From: Hyphomicrobiales bacterium
GTDB taxonomy: Bacteria; Pseudomonadota; Alphaproteobacteria; Rhizobiales; Beijerinckiaceae
DNA: 64,000 nt
Assembly (NCBI GenBank): GCA_930633525.1
Contig: CAKNFP010000004.1
Span: 1 to 64,000 of the forward strand
Direction of reading: 5' to 3'
Made by a program: the position numbers and the translations under genes. This document shows, in pieces, positions 8,068-16,995 of the stretch. The notes beneath the pieces are model-generated. The model was given only the letters and a program-made list of their open reading frames with translations, was not told the origin of the DNA and searched no databases. How positions within the stretch are numbered: the stretch's first letter is position 1; each line of letters begins with the position of its first letter.

Positions 8068-9417
8068 TTATTTCACATGACGTGCACGGGCCCGCTCATG
8101 TCGGATTTCCCGCAAGGCCTCCTTCACCGGGTCCGGATAGAAGGCCGAGAAGTCGAGATCGCGCCGGACGAAGACCATGATGCGCGAGCCCTGGTCGACA
8201 TGGATCGTCGGCGGAATGTGGATGGAGTCGCGCAGCGCTTCCTCGGCGATCCGGTTCAGCGTCATCGAAACCTGCTGCGCGCCGATCTGCCGCGCATAGA
8301 GTGCGTTCTGGTTCGGCTGGCCCTGCACGACCACCGGCTGGCCGGTGGTCGGATCGATGGTGCTGTACTGGTTCTGGCCAGATTGATTGTCCTGTCCGAG
8401 ATTGGCGATGAATTGCGCCGCGCCGCCGACGAGGCTGAGCAGGATCGCCGAGCCGAATTTCTCGACCCAGTGCTTGTCGACGATGCCGGTCATGCCGGTA
8501 CGGCCGAGTTCGTCGGTCCCCATCGAGCCGAGCTGCACGGAGACGCCGTCGCTTCTCAGCATCCGCGTCCAGACGATGAAGACGCGGGTCTGGCCCGTGC
8601 TCAGACCGCTGCGGTATTCGCCGATCAGGCGGGAACCGGCCGGAATGAGAATGCGGCGACCGTCGAAGGACCAGACATTCTCGGAGACGACGGCACGCAC
8701 CATGCCGGCGAGATCGCTCTGGATCGCCGTCTCGAGCGCGCCCTTGATCATGGTCCCCTGGGCGACGAGAGCGTCGATACGCGGGTTTTTCGTCGCCTCG
8801 GAGATCTCGACGCCTGCCTGCCCGGTGCGGGCCAGAAAGCGTCGATTCGGATCGTCTTCGGTATTGTCGGCGGCGACGGCCCCGCTGCCATTGCCATTGG
8901 TGCCCCTGGTTTCTCCCGCTGTGCCGCCGCTATCGGCCACGAGCTGGCCCGCGCGCAGACGCTCCCACTTCTTTCGTTCTTCTTCCGCCAGACGCAGCCG
9001 CTCCTCCTCGGCCAGCCGGCGCGCTTCGCTGTCGTCGGGTACGGTCGCCTCCTGGATCGGCGGCTGGAGGGGCGGCGGCGGTGGAGGCGCTTCGATTGTC
9101 GTCGGAGGCTGGGCTGGCGGCGGAGGCGGAGGTTCGGGCGCGGTCGGGACCGTAATGGTGCCGTTGTCGAGCTGCGGTCGCGGCGTGTCGATCGACGGGC
9201 CCGGATACTGGGTGGTTCGGAAGTCCTCCGTGTCCGGGCTCGTGATCGAAGGGCGGTCGGGGGCACGCATCGCGCTGTAGATCATCCAGCCGGCGACCAG
9301 GACGGCGCCGGTCGGAGCCACAACCTTCAGGAAGGTCCCGATCCGTGAGGCACGCGCCGCAACGACACTTCCGGCGGCCTCTTCGGCGAGGGCGCGATAC
9401 TCGTTAGGAGATGGCAT
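8068..9417 (-). CDS. virB10: VirB10 energy-sensing core-complex protein
   Basis: 449 aa. A short cytoplasmic N-terminus is followed by one membrane segment (about residues 30-48), a proline-rich periplasmic stretch (PPPPPPAQPP and PPPPPPLQPP), a charged RLAEEERLRLAEEERKK helix, and the C-terminal beta-barrel domain with FVIWTRMLRSDGVSVQLG and GMTGIVDKHWVEKFG, which includes the outer-membrane antenna region. VirB10 spans both membranes and couples ATPase energy to channel gating. It overlaps virB9 by 14 bp. Confidence 0.95.
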   Translation of the reverse strand: MPSPNEYRALAEEAAGSVVAARASRIGTFLKVVAPTGAVLVAGWMIYSAMRAPDRPSITSPDTEDFRTTQYPGPSIDTPRPQLDNGTITVPTAPEPPPPPPAQPPTTIEAPPPPPPLQPPIQEATVPDDSEARRLAEEERLRLAEEERKKWERLRAGQLVADSGGTAGETRGTNGNGSGAVAADNTEDDPNRRFLARTGQAGVEISEATKNPRIDALVAQGTMIKGALETAIQSDLAGMVRAVVSENVWSFDGRRILIPAGSRLIGEYRSGLSTGQTRVFIVWTRMLRSDGVSVQLGSMGTDELGRTGMTGIVDKHWVEKFGSAILLSLVGGAAQFIANLGQDNQSGQNQYSTIDPTTGQPVVVQGQPNQNALYARQIGAQQVSMTLNRIAEEALRDSIHIPPTIHVDQGSRIMVFVRRDLDFSAFYPDPVKEALREIRHERARARHVK

Positions 9418-10252
9418 TGCGGGTCCTCACCGGACGCGATTTCGGGCCACCGATGCGCTGTGGCGCATGAGGTTCCAGACCCGTCGGCTGGTTCAGATTG
9501 TTGAGGCGCATGTTGAAGATGCAGATTGCGTCGTCGCCGTTGCGCAGCGTCCACTGGTGGTTGACCCGATCGACGACGAGGTATTCTCCCTCGCGCCGGA
9601 AATTGATCAGGCTCTCGTTGCGCTCGGCATCGACGACATAGATCGCCGGCGTCTCGCGCGCCGGATCGAAGCGAAAGAAGGTCTTGGTGCCGTCATCGAA
9701 GATCACGAGCGGCTTGTTGGCGGAGGAGCCTTTGTAGCCATAGGCCGAGTTCACATTCTCCGCCCGCAAATTGCGGAGATTGGGCTGCGCGGCACGCTCG
9801 CGCGCCTGTGCCATCATGGCGGCGTTGTCGCCCTCCTCGTCGGGATAGCGGAAGACGATCGAATAGACCTGCTGCGCGACCGGCCGGAATTCGCCCTTCA
9901 GGATGAAGACGTAGGAGCGCTTGTTGGTGAGCACGTTGAGATTGGCGTGGGCCTCCTTCTCGACCGGCTTCACGAAGAGGACGTTCCCCTTCTTGTTCGG
10001 CTCGATGCGCCAGGCGAGCGCATCGCCGGCGCCGAGCGTCTCGATCCGCTCATCCTCTGCGAAGGTGATCATGGTCGAGGCGCCATAGGAGGCCTGCACC
10101 GAGACGACCTCGTCCTTGTTATACCAGACATAGCGGATACGACTGTCGCGCGGTCCCGAACGTGGGCTGAGCTCCGCTGCGGCCGGGAGGGCGACGGTGA
10201 CGATCTGCATGACGAGGAGCACAAGCGCACCCACGCGCCGGGGGATCGTCAT
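9404..10252 (-). CDS. virB9: VirB9 outer-membrane core-complex protein
   Basis: 282 aa with an N-terminal signal peptide (about residues 1-27). The N-terminal domain includes DSRIRYVWYNKDEV and an ITFAEDERIE strand, and the C-terminal domain contains NSAYGYKG, PLVIFDDGTKTFFRF and DRVNHQWTLRNGD, all characteristic of VirB9/CagX. VirB9 forms the outer-membrane ring with VirB7 and VirB10. The start overlaps the virB8 stop (ATGA). Confidence 0.95.
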   Translation of the reverse strand: MTIPRRVGALVLLVMQIVTVALPAAAELSPRSGPRDSRIRYVWYNKDEVVSVQASYGASTMITFAEDERIETLGAGDALAWRIEPNKKGNVLFVKPVEKEAHANLNVLTNKRSYVFILKGEFRPVAQQVYSIVFRYPDEEGDNAAMMAQARERAAQPNLRNLRAENVNSAYGYKGSSANKPLVIFDDGTKTFFRFDPARETPAIYVVDAERNESLINFRREGEYLVVDRVNHQWTLRNGDDAICIFNMRLNNLNQPTGLEPHAPQRIGGPKSRPVRTRNAIS

Positions 10253-10971
10253 GGCCTGCTCCCCTCGGGCGTGACGGTCTCCTGGTCGCGTCGGTATTCA
10301 AGGACCTGGAAGCCGAGCGGGTTCTGGAAACGATATTCGTTGCGGGCGGGCGCCGCGGTGTAGCGGAAGCGGATCAGCGACACCCAGTGCCGGGTGACGA
10401 TGTTCGTCTGGGATTTCTCCTCGGTCGAGAATCTGACGAGCGCTGTGCGCTGGTTCGGGAAGGTGACCGATTTGACGTTGACCGCGACGATCGTGTTCGA
10501 GCCGAGGATCTTGATCGGGTTCTGCGGATTGGCGGGACTGTAGAGTTCGACGAGCTCACGAGAGGCGTCGCCCAATGACAGGAGCTGCGCCAGGTCGAAA
10601 TTGTCCTTGAGCGCCTTCGGATCATAGGTCTCGCGCGCCTTCACATAACGCACGAGATCGAAGGTCGCGATCGCCTCATCCTGCTGCAGCGGTCCTTCGG
10701 CCATCGGCCGCTTCACCTCGACGAAGCCGGTCGAGCGATCGACCACCACCATATAGGGTTCATAGGTCTTGAGCGGCAGCGCCAGGACCAGGGCTCCTAG
10801 CGCGGCGACCGCGATCACCGACATGACGAGCGCGATCGTCCAGGCGATCGAACGGGACCAGCGGTTCCGGCGGGCGATGTCGTTCTCCCAGATCGCCGCG
10901 TCGGTGTAATACGGCAAGGGCGGGGTCCTGCCCTGGACCGCTCCCGCGGCCTCGCTCACCAATTCCGTCAT
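10249..10971 (-). CDS. virB8: VirB8 inner-membrane assembly protein
   Basis: 240 aa. An N-terminal cytoplasmic segment precedes one membrane helix (about residues 41-64, WTIALVMSVIAVAALGALVL) and a periplasmic NTF2-like domain with YMVVVDRSTGFVEV, DLVRYVKARETYD and RHWVSLIRFRY, diagnostic of VirB8. It nucleates T4SS assembly and contacts VirB9 and VirB10. It overlaps virB9 and follows virB6 after a 15-bp gap. Confidence 0.94.
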   Translation of the reverse strand: MTELVSEAAGAVQGRTPPLPYYTDAAIWENDIARRNRWSRSIAWTIALVMSVIAVAALGALVLALPLKTYEPYMVVVDRSTGFVEVKRPMAEGPLQQDEAIATFDLVRYVKARETYDPKALKDNFDLAQLLSLGDASRELVELYSPANPQNPIKILGSNTIVAVNVKSVTFPNQRTALVRFSTEEKSQTNIVTRHWVSLIRFRYTAAPARNEYRFQNPLGFQVLEYRRDQETVTPEGSRP

Positions 10972-10986
10972 GCCTGTTCCTGACCG

Positions 10987-12069
10987 CTATGCGGTTTCTG
11001 TGAGTTTCTTCGCCAGGCGCTTGTAGTCGGCGCTCTGCTCGAACTCCCGTTGCGTGTACTGGAGACGCGCGCGTGCCCGCCCCGCATGGCGCTCTCCGGG
11101 CGTGGTCCAACCCGTTCGGTCGAGCAGCTTTCTCCCAAGCGCGCTGCCGCCCATGGCGGCGCCAAAGGCACCGATCCGCGAGTACATGCCGCCAAAGCGC
11201 GGCGACTGGACCGCGATGCCGCCGGCGATCGAGGCGGCAACCATCGTGATCTGCGAGAGCAGCAGGATGCCGATCACGCAGATGACCACGAGGGGCGCAG
11301 CTTCGGTGAAGCTCGTCGCCACCTTCGCGTTCGCCTGGTTGACCGCGTCGAAATAGCTCTGGCTGATCGAGATGAAGAAGGCGCAGAAGCCATAGACGAG
11401 GATCTGCACGCAGACATATTGCACGATCGAGGACGCCCAGCCCGAAAAGAACCGGCTCGTGTAGCCGAACAGCAGGAGGACGATGAAGATCGGGGCGAGT
11501 GCCAGCAGCAGCCAGAGGAAGATCTTGGCGAGAATGATCAGGAACAGCGCGTAGCCGACCAGCAGCGCCCCGAAAATCAGGATGACTGCGCCCAGGACAT
11601 AGCCGCCGAAATTGAGCACGCCGAGATTCTTGATGAAGCTGGTCGTCGAGCCCGCGAGCGAGTCCCACATGTTCTGGAGCCCGGTCTGCACGCCGTTGAC
11701 CGAGTTGAGCCCGGCCGACGTCCCGGTGACGTTGGCGCTCACGCTCGTCAGCATCGCGTTGCCGATGGCCGAGGGACCTTCGTTCAGCATCTGATAGGCG
11801 AAAGTCTGAAAATCGTTCCAGCTTGTCGCCAGCGCATAGATGGCGAAGGCGCGCAGAAGCCGGAAGGTGATCTCCGCTGGATTGCCCTGCGCGGTTCCCG
11901 ACCAGATGCCGTAGGCCCAGACGATCACATAGAGCGTCAGCAGCAGCCCCGCGACGCCGACCTGGCCCCCGCCCGTCAGGGCGGAAGCGAGATTCTGATA
12001 CGCCTGGCTGACGAAATTGTTGCCGAAGCGGTCGACGGTCGAGAGCAGCGTCGTGATGTTGAAATTCAT
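10987..12069 (-). CDS. virB6: VirB6 polytopic inner-membrane channel protein
   Basis: 360 aa with six or so hydrophobic segments, including GGYVLGAVILIFGALLVGYA and a long ILAKIFLWLLLALAPIFIVL stretch typical of VirB6/TrbL. The central loop with LNSVNGVQTGLQNMWDSLAG corresponds to the periplasmic domain that contacts substrate DNA in the Agrobacterium system. It lies after the small lipoprotein gene (16-bp gap) and before virB8. Confidence 0.92.
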   Translation of the reverse strand: MNFNITTLLSTVDRFGNNFVSQAYQNLASALTGGGQVGVAGLLLTLYVIVWAYGIWSGTAQGNPAEITFRLLRAFAIYALATSWNDFQTFAYQMLNEGPSAIGNAMLTSVSANVTGTSAGLNSVNGVQTGLQNMWDSLAGSTTSFIKNLGVLNFGGYVLGAVILIFGALLVGYALFLIILAKIFLWLLLALAPIFIVLLLFGYTSRFFSGWASSIVQYVCVQILVYGFCAFFISISQSYFDAVNQANAKVATSFTEAAPLVVICVIGILLLSQITMVAASIAGGIAVQSPRFGGMYSRIGAFGAAMGGSALGRKLLDRTGWTTPGERHAGRARARLQYTQREFEQSADYKRLAKKLTETA

Positions 12070-12085
12070 GCGCCGCGGCTCCGTT

Positions 12086-12289
12086 TTATCGCGCCGGGGC
12101 CGCGTTGACCGGCCGCATCGGGCCGCATTCCTCGAAAGGGGCCGGCGTTTCGGGCCCGAGCGAGGAAAACGCCATCGGCACGATCGGCGGGCCTTCGTCG
12201 CGCGAGCACGGCGCCTTGAGCGGCTTCACCGCGCACCCGCCGATGAGCGCGGTCAGGACGCAGGCCGCAATGAGGCGCCCTCCCCTCAT
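12086..12289 (-). CDS. Small lipoprotein at the VirB7/Eex position
   Basis: 67 aa. A short signal sequence ends in a lipobox LIGGC, so Cys19 should be lipidated; two more cysteines follow at about residues 27 and 54. The remainder is Pro-rich. The ATG overlaps the virB5 stop. In related systems the slot between virB5 and virB6 holds either VirB7, which disulfide-bonds VirB9, or an entry-exclusion lipoprotein. No other VirB7 candidate is visible in the operon, which favours VirB7, but Eex cannot be excluded. A longer shadow reading frame covers this gene, so it is easily missed. Confidence 0.65.
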   Translation of the reverse strand: MRGGRLIAACVLTALIGGCAVKPLKAPCSRDEGPPIVPMAFSSLGPETPAPFEECGPMRPVNAAPAR

Positions 12290-13008
12290 CGCCCCGCCTT
12301 GTACTCGAGCGCGCGGGTCGCCTGCGAGATCATGGTCATACGGTCGATGTTGGGCTGGTTGGCGGCGGCCGTCGCCGTGTTCACCGCGCCGATCAACTCG
12401 TTCACGGTGATGCCGGTTTGCACCATGATCTGGCTGTTCTGGTCGACGCTCCCCTTGAGGTCCTGAGCTTGGCCGATCATGCCGGCCCCTTGCTTGAAGG
12501 CGCCGCTGCGGGTCTGCACACCCGATTGCGTGGAGTCGACGAGGCCCGTGATGGTGCCGGCCGTATTGACGAGCTGCGAATAGCTCTTGTCCATCGGGAT
12601 GGTCTGGCCGTTGATCAGGCCTGAGATCGTCTTCACGAGCTGCAGGCCGTTGATGAGGCCCGAAACGATGTTCTGCGAGCCGCCGCCCATCCCCGCAAAG
12701 GACAGCGATCCCCCGGAGATCACGCTGCCGAGCGACGGCGCGCCGCCCATCGAGAAGCTGCCGCCACCGAGCGCGATCTGGGAGAGTTGCCCCGCCTGGC
12801 TGGTGCGATCGCCGGTCACGGCGGCCAACGTCTTCTGCGTGAACTGCATGATCTCCCGGTCGGCGGCGAGGATGCTGTTGGTCGTCGTCGCGATCTCCTG
12901 CGCCTTGCGCAGGTTCGCATTGTCGATCACCGGCGTCTGCGCGGAGGCGGCGGTCGCGGCAAGGAGCGCCGCGACGCTCGCGCACAGGGTCTGGATGGGC
13001 TTTCGCAT
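12286..13008 (-). CDS. virB5: VirB5-like minor pilin protein
   Basis: 240 aa. A signal peptide (about residues 1-24, cleaving after ASA) precedes a helical protein with the layout of VirB5/TrbJ: N-terminal helix, Gly/Ser-rich centre, then long C-terminal helices. The ATG at 13008 is preferred over an upstream GTG because AAAGGAG sits 9-15 bases before it. VirB5 sits at the pilus tip. The C-terminus has NSQIMVQTGITVNELIGAV, which is closely echoed in the next gene upstream in the operon (13029-13961). Confidence 0.8.
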   Translation of the reverse strand: MRKPIQTLCASVAALLAATAASAQTPVIDNANLRKAQEIATTTNSILAADREIMQFTQKTLAAVTGDRTSQAGQLSQIALGGGSFSMGGAPSLGSVISGGSLSFAGMGGGSQNIVSGLINGLQLVKTISGLINGQTIPMDKSYSQLVNTAGTITGLVDSTQSGVQTRSGAFKQGAGMIGQAQDLKGSVDQNSQIMVQTGITVNELIGAVNTATAAANQPNIDRMTMISQATRALEYKAGR

Positions 13009-13028
13009 CACGATCGCTCCTTTCACGC

Positions 13029-13961
13029 TCAGCGAGATTGGTACTGTCGGACCGCGGCCATCAGCTCATCGCTCGACAATGGCTGCTGCGCGGCATTGGC
13101 CCGGGCGGTTTCGCGTTCGATCGCAAAGGAGACGTTGCCCCCCGTGTCGTTGTAGCGGCGGGCGACGCAGCCCGGCGCCGGTGTCGTCCCGTAGGGCGTC
13201 GTCGAGCAGCCCGCGGCCACGCAGGGGCTTGCGGCGGTCCCCTCCCCCGTCATCCCGGCCGGACATAGATTGATCGTCTGTCGCGGCCTAGCCTGTCCGC
13301 GGGCCGATGTCGGCAGCGTGACGCCGCGCGTGCCTTGGCTCGACATCGAGGCGGCGGCGAGATTGGGGAGGTTGAAGGCTTGCGTGAGGAACGACACGCC
13401 GTGGATGGTCTCGTTGAAGGTGAGCCCGGTCTGTGTGCGGATCGCGCTGTTGCGGTCCATCGCTTCCATCAGCGTGCCGTCCGAGCCGACCTCACGGCCC
13501 ATGCGCTCGAAGACCTGGCGGTTCGGCTGGATCGAGGCCTGCACCGTCTCCATACCGCCGATGACCTGGCCCGTGCCTTCGCGATCGGCGCGTGGCGCGG
13601 CCGTCCAGTCGGCCGCTGGCTGTGATCCCGTGCCGGTGGACTCCGTCGTCGTCGGCTTGGTGAAGGCCGGCGACGTCTTGATGGTTGGGTCAGCCCGATC
13701 GAGGGTCGCCGCGCCACGGCCCGCATCGGGCTTCTGCGTCGGGCTCGTGACCGCATCGTCCTTCTTCGGCTTGGTCACCGAGCAGTTGATGCCTTGCGTG
13801 AATGTCTGGGTCTTGCCGGTGATGAGTTTGATCTCGACCTTCTTGGTGGACTCGTCCGTGCGCCGGTCGAGGATCGCCCCGTCATTCACCGGCACGGCGG
13901 CAAGGGTGGAGCTCGCGAATCCGGTTGCCAGCAGCATGAAGGCGAATGTCTGGACCCGCAT
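13029..13961 (-). CDS. Second VirB5-like secreted protein in the T4SS operon
   Basis: 310 aa with a signal peptide (about residues 1-21). The C-terminal part contains NSAIRTQTGLTFNETIHGV followed by NLPN and SSQGTR. It aligns with the virB5 product (NSQIMVQTGITVNELIGAV, then NQPN and ISQATR) with about half of the positions identical. Upstream of this is a Thr/Pro/Lys-rich linker, and downstream a cysteine-rich segment with PCVAAGC and APGCVARRY not found in VirB5. It sits between virB4 and virB5 with gaps of 2 and 20 bp, so it should be co-expressed. It is likely an adhesin- or pilus-tip-related paralogue; the exact role is unknown. Confidence 0.7.
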   Translation of the reverse strand: MRVQTFAFMLLATGFASSTLAAVPVNDGAILDRRTDESTKKVEIKLITGKTQTFTQGINCSVTKPKKDDAVTSPTQKPDAGRGAATLDRADPTIKTSPAFTKPTTTESTGTGSQPAADWTAAPRADREGTGQVIGGMETVQASIQPNRQVFERMGREVGSDGTLMEAMDRNSAIRTQTGLTFNETIHGVSFLTQAFNLPNLAAASMSSQGTRGVTLPTSARGQARPRQTINLCPAGMTGEGTAASPCVAAGCSTTPYGTTPAPGCVARRYNDTGGNVSFAIERETARANAAQQPLSSDELMAAVRQYQSR

Positions 13962-13963
13962 GA

Positions 13964-16372
13964 TCAGTCCCTTCCCATGAAGACCGGCAGCCAGGCCTGC
14001 GGATCGTCACCGACGCGGGCGCGCAGCGCGTCGAGCTCGGCGACCGTCTCGGTGCGGCCCGACAGCACCTTGATCAACTCCGGCATGCCCCGGAGATTGA
14101 GGCGCGCGATTACGCTGTCCTGGTCGTGCTTGATCAGGAAGGAGCGCGATTCCGCCGGCGTCGTCCGGATCCAGCGCACCTCGCGGGCCGAAAGTCGGAA
14201 GGCGCCGCCATAGGATGCTTCGTCGGCCTTCGGGTTCGGGAAGAAGATGTTCGTTGCCGATTGCTCGATGAGCGTGTGCGCGAGCTTGGAGTTCACGATA
14301 TCGGCTGCCGATTGCGTGCCGAAGCCGATGACCCCGTTCTGCTTGCGGATGGTCTTGAGCTTGTCCTTGATGAAGTAACTGAAGACCTCGTCATCGAGGA
14401 GCCGCCAGCCCTCGTCGAGGAAGATCATCACCGGCTGGCCGTCCAGCAGCTCGTCGAGCCGGTGGAAGATGTACATCAGCGCCGCCGTCCGGTTAACGGG
14501 ATCGTCGAGCACGCTGGTCATGTCAAAGCCGAAGATCGAGGCCATCGAGAACGTGTCCTCGGCATTGTTGAACAGCCAGCCGCGCTGGTCCTCGCGGATC
14601 CAGGGCTGTAAGCGGGCATAGAGATCGTCGTCGCCAGCCCGCATGGCGCCACGCAGCAGCTCGGCGAATTCGTCGAGCGTCCGCCCCTCCGGCGGCGCCG
14701 TCAGAACCTGCGTGATCGCGTTGCGGATCACCTGCTCCTCGCGGGTCGAATGCCCGATGCCGTCGGCGCGGCGGAGCATGAAGCTGAAGAGCTGGAACAG
14801 GAATTCGCGGTTCGCGCCATTGTCGGAGAGCCGCAACGGATTGAATCCGGTCGGCTCGCCGGCACGCAGGACCTCGTATTGCCCGCCAAGCGCGCGCACG
14901 AAAATCTCCAGGCCCCGGTCCTTGTCGACCAGCACCAGCTTTGGCCGCGGCTGCACGCGTTGGGCCTGGGCGGAGATGAAGCCGAGGAACACGGTCTTTC
15001 CCGAGCCCGATGGTCCCGTGACCGTGAAATTACCGAGATCACGGACGTGGAAATTGAAGAAATACGCGGTCTGCGATGTCGTCTCGAGGACCGAGATCGG
15101 TGTGCCCCAATGCGTTCCGCTAGCTTGGCCGCTCGGATAGTTATGGAGCGAGGAGAACCCGGCCATGTTCTTCGAGGAGATCATGGAGGAGCGAGCGATA
15201 TAGGAGGCGTTGCCGGGGAGCTGCGCCCAGAAGACGGGCTCGCAATTCAGGTCCTCGCGCACCCAGATCGCCGAGACGTCCGTCAGGGCCGTGCCGCAAT
15301 CGGTGACGCATTTCGTCACCTCCTCCATGTCGCGGCCGAGGCAGAGCAGGCTGAGATGGTGGTGGCCATAAATGGATTCGGACGAGAGAAGCTCGTCCCG
15401 CGCATCCGAAAGGTGCTCGGCGACGACGGAGCCAGCCTCGTCCGACATCTCGATCTGCCGGCCGACGCGATCGATCTGCGTCATGGCGATCGGCTTGTCG
15501 ATGATGGCGAAGGACTGCGTGACGATGAACTCGTGCGGCACCCGCAGCATCGGATTCAGCATCCCCGGCCCGGTCAGGGCCGGGTACTCGCTGACCGAGA
15601 TCATCGCGCCGAAGCGTGTGTCGTCCGGCGAGGCGCCACGGATCTCGACGGCGTTACGGCCGAAGAATAGCCGTTTCGTCGACAGCGCTTCGGCCAGCTT
15701 CATGCGCGGCAGTGCCATCGGGCGCGGCATGCCGCCATTGACGAGCTGAACGAGGAATTCCAACGGCTCCGAATGCCAGACGCCGCCGCGATCGACGACC
15801 CGCAGCACCCGTGCGCCATAGGCCTGCAGGGTCTCGCGCATGGCCGTCATCACGTCCGAGAGTTCGTTGACGGCCTGCTCCTCGCTGAGCGAGCGGCCGT
15901 CCGTGTCGTGGCGCCCGAACAATTTGCGCAACACGACATCGACCGTGCCGACACTGCCCTGGAGTTCTCGCCGGATGACGGTGAGATAGATGTCGTTCAC
16001 GAACATCCGCCGCTGGCGCAGCCCGGCGGTGTAGCGTTCGTCGAGCTCGCGACAGAAATCGTTGTCGAAGGTCGAGGCGATCGAAGGCTTCACCTCGCGC
16101 CGGACGATATGGGTGTAGAGCGCGTAGCGCGACGAGCCCAGCGCCCGCAGGAGATCGTTGCGGCCGAGCAGTCGTGAATTGACCTCACTGATATCGGCTG
16201 TCTCGAAACAGAAGCCGGAGAGGTGCAGGAACGACATCAACATGCCGTCATCCGTGCGGATCGTCTCGTCGGAGACGTGCCGCGAATACGGAATATGCGA
16301 GCCGACCGGGTTCTCGCGTCGCGACACCGCTCCAAAGCTCAGCTCGTCCCGCAGTGCCCGCGCGATCACCAT
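13964..16372 (-). CDS. virB4: VirB4 ATPase
   Basis: 802 aa, the full family length. Walker A GPSGSGKTVFLG lies near residue 450, and Walker B PVMIFLDEGWRLLDD near residue 645. The TrwK/CagE-type N-terminal domain begins with SHIPYSRHVSDE. VirB4 powers pilus biogenesis and substrate transfer at the inner membrane. It is 2 bp from virB3 and 2 bp from the next gene, so the operon is tightly packed. Confidence 0.96.
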   Translation of the reverse strand: MVIARALRDELSFGAVSRRENPVGSHIPYSRHVSDETIRTDDGMLMSFLHLSGFCFETADISEVNSRLLGRNDLLRALGSSRYALYTHIVRREVKPSIASTFDNDFCRELDERYTAGLRQRRMFVNDIYLTVIRRELQGSVGTVDVVLRKLFGRHDTDGRSLSEEQAVNELSDVMTAMRETLQAYGARVLRVVDRGGVWHSEPLEFLVQLVNGGMPRPMALPRMKLAEALSTKRLFFGRNAVEIRGASPDDTRFGAMISVSEYPALTGPGMLNPMLRVPHEFIVTQSFAIIDKPIAMTQIDRVGRQIEMSDEAGSVVAEHLSDARDELLSSESIYGHHHLSLLCLGRDMEEVTKCVTDCGTALTDVSAIWVREDLNCEPVFWAQLPGNASYIARSSMISSKNMAGFSSLHNYPSGQASGTHWGTPISVLETTSQTAYFFNFHVRDLGNFTVTGPSGSGKTVFLGFISAQAQRVQPRPKLVLVDKDRGLEIFVRALGGQYEVLRAGEPTGFNPLRLSDNGANREFLFQLFSFMLRRADGIGHSTREEQVIRNAITQVLTAPPEGRTLDEFAELLRGAMRAGDDDLYARLQPWIREDQRGWLFNNAEDTFSMASIFGFDMTSVLDDPVNRTAALMYIFHRLDELLDGQPVMIFLDEGWRLLDDEVFSYFIKDKLKTIRKQNGVIGFGTQSAADIVNSKLAHTLIEQSATNIFFPNPKADEASYGGAFRLSAREVRWIRTTPAESRSFLIKHDQDSVIARLNLRGMPELIKVLSGRTETVAELDALRARVGDDPQAWLPVFMGRD

Positions 16373-16374
16373 GG

Positions 16375-16668
16375 CTAGACCCGGTAGCTCGTCGCGCCCC
16401 AGAACCCCCTGCTCCGGGGCGGGACCTTTCGGCCGCGGATCAGCATGATCTCGAAGATCGCCGGATCGCGCACGATCATGATCCGGCCGATCGCGTAGAG
16501 CGGCAGGATGGTCAGCAGCATCAGGAGGTTCTTCGTCACGAGAAAGATGACGGCGGAGAAGACGCCGATCAGCATGAAGAACTGATAGGGCACGCCGAGA
16601 AGGCTCGGCGGTCGGGTCAGTCCCTTCACCAATGGCGTGATCAGCGGCTGATCGACCTCCTCGGCCAT
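16375..16668 (-). CDS. virB3: VirB3 inner-membrane protein
   Basis: 97 aa. The conserved VirB3 start PLVKGLTRPPSLLGVPY is followed by two adjacent membrane segments (about residues 30-70) and a C-terminal MLIRGRK motif. The ATG at 16668 starts 4 bp after the virB2 stop; longer in-frame extensions run into virB2 and are rejected. VirB3 works with VirB4 in pilus assembly. Confidence 0.9.
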   Translation of the reverse strand: MAEEVDQPLITPLVKGLTRPPSLLGVPYQFFMLIGVFSAVIFLVTKNLLMLLTILPLYAIGRIMIVRDPAIFEIMLIRGRKVPPRSRGFWGATSYRV

Positions 16669-16672
16669 GCGA

Positions 16673-16981
16673 TCACCTGCCGACCGCCGATTGGAAGAAC
16701 TGGACGATCTGAGCCGATCCGAAGACGAGCACGATGCCGAAGATGACCGATCCAGCAAAACCCCAGGTCAGGCGCCCGACGAAGGCCATGAGCCCGCAGG
16801 CGATGACCGCGAGCACCGCGAGCGACGTCGAGATCGGTCCCGTCAGCGTGTTGACGAGTGTCTGCAGGGTGCTCTGGACAGGCTGAAGCTGACCGCCGCT
16901 CTGTGCCAGGGCCGGTGCTGCCATTGCCATAGCCACGGCGCCTGCCAATGCGCTCCGTCCGATCCAGCCCTCAAGCCTCAT
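16673..16981 (-). CDS. virB2: VirB2 major pilin precursor
   Basis: 102 aa. A long signal sequence ending in APALAQ near residue 27 precedes two hydrophobic helices joined by a short polar loop (FVGRLTWG), the normal pilin plan. The start at ATG 16981 is supported by AAGGAG 8-13 bases upstream. After cleavage the roughly 75-residue pilin would be inserted in the inner membrane before polymerisation. It is adjacent to virB1 and virB3. Confidence 0.9.
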   Translation of the reverse strand: MRLEGWIGRSALAGAVAMAMAAPALAQSGGQLQPVQSTLQTLVNTLTGPISTSLAVLAVIACGLMAFVGRLTWGFAGSVIFGIVLVFGSAQIVQFFQSAVGR

Positions 16982-16995
16982 GGTCTTGCTCTCCT

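Noticed and set aside
8077..9348. 423-codon plus-strand frame opposite virB10
   Set aside because: High-GC antisense shadow with no motif and no ribosome-binding site; virB10 is unambiguous.
12086..12985. Long minus-strand frame of 299 codons over virB5
   Set aside because: Arg/Asp/Gly-rich shadow of virB5; only its last 67 codons, from ATG 12289, are a real gene.
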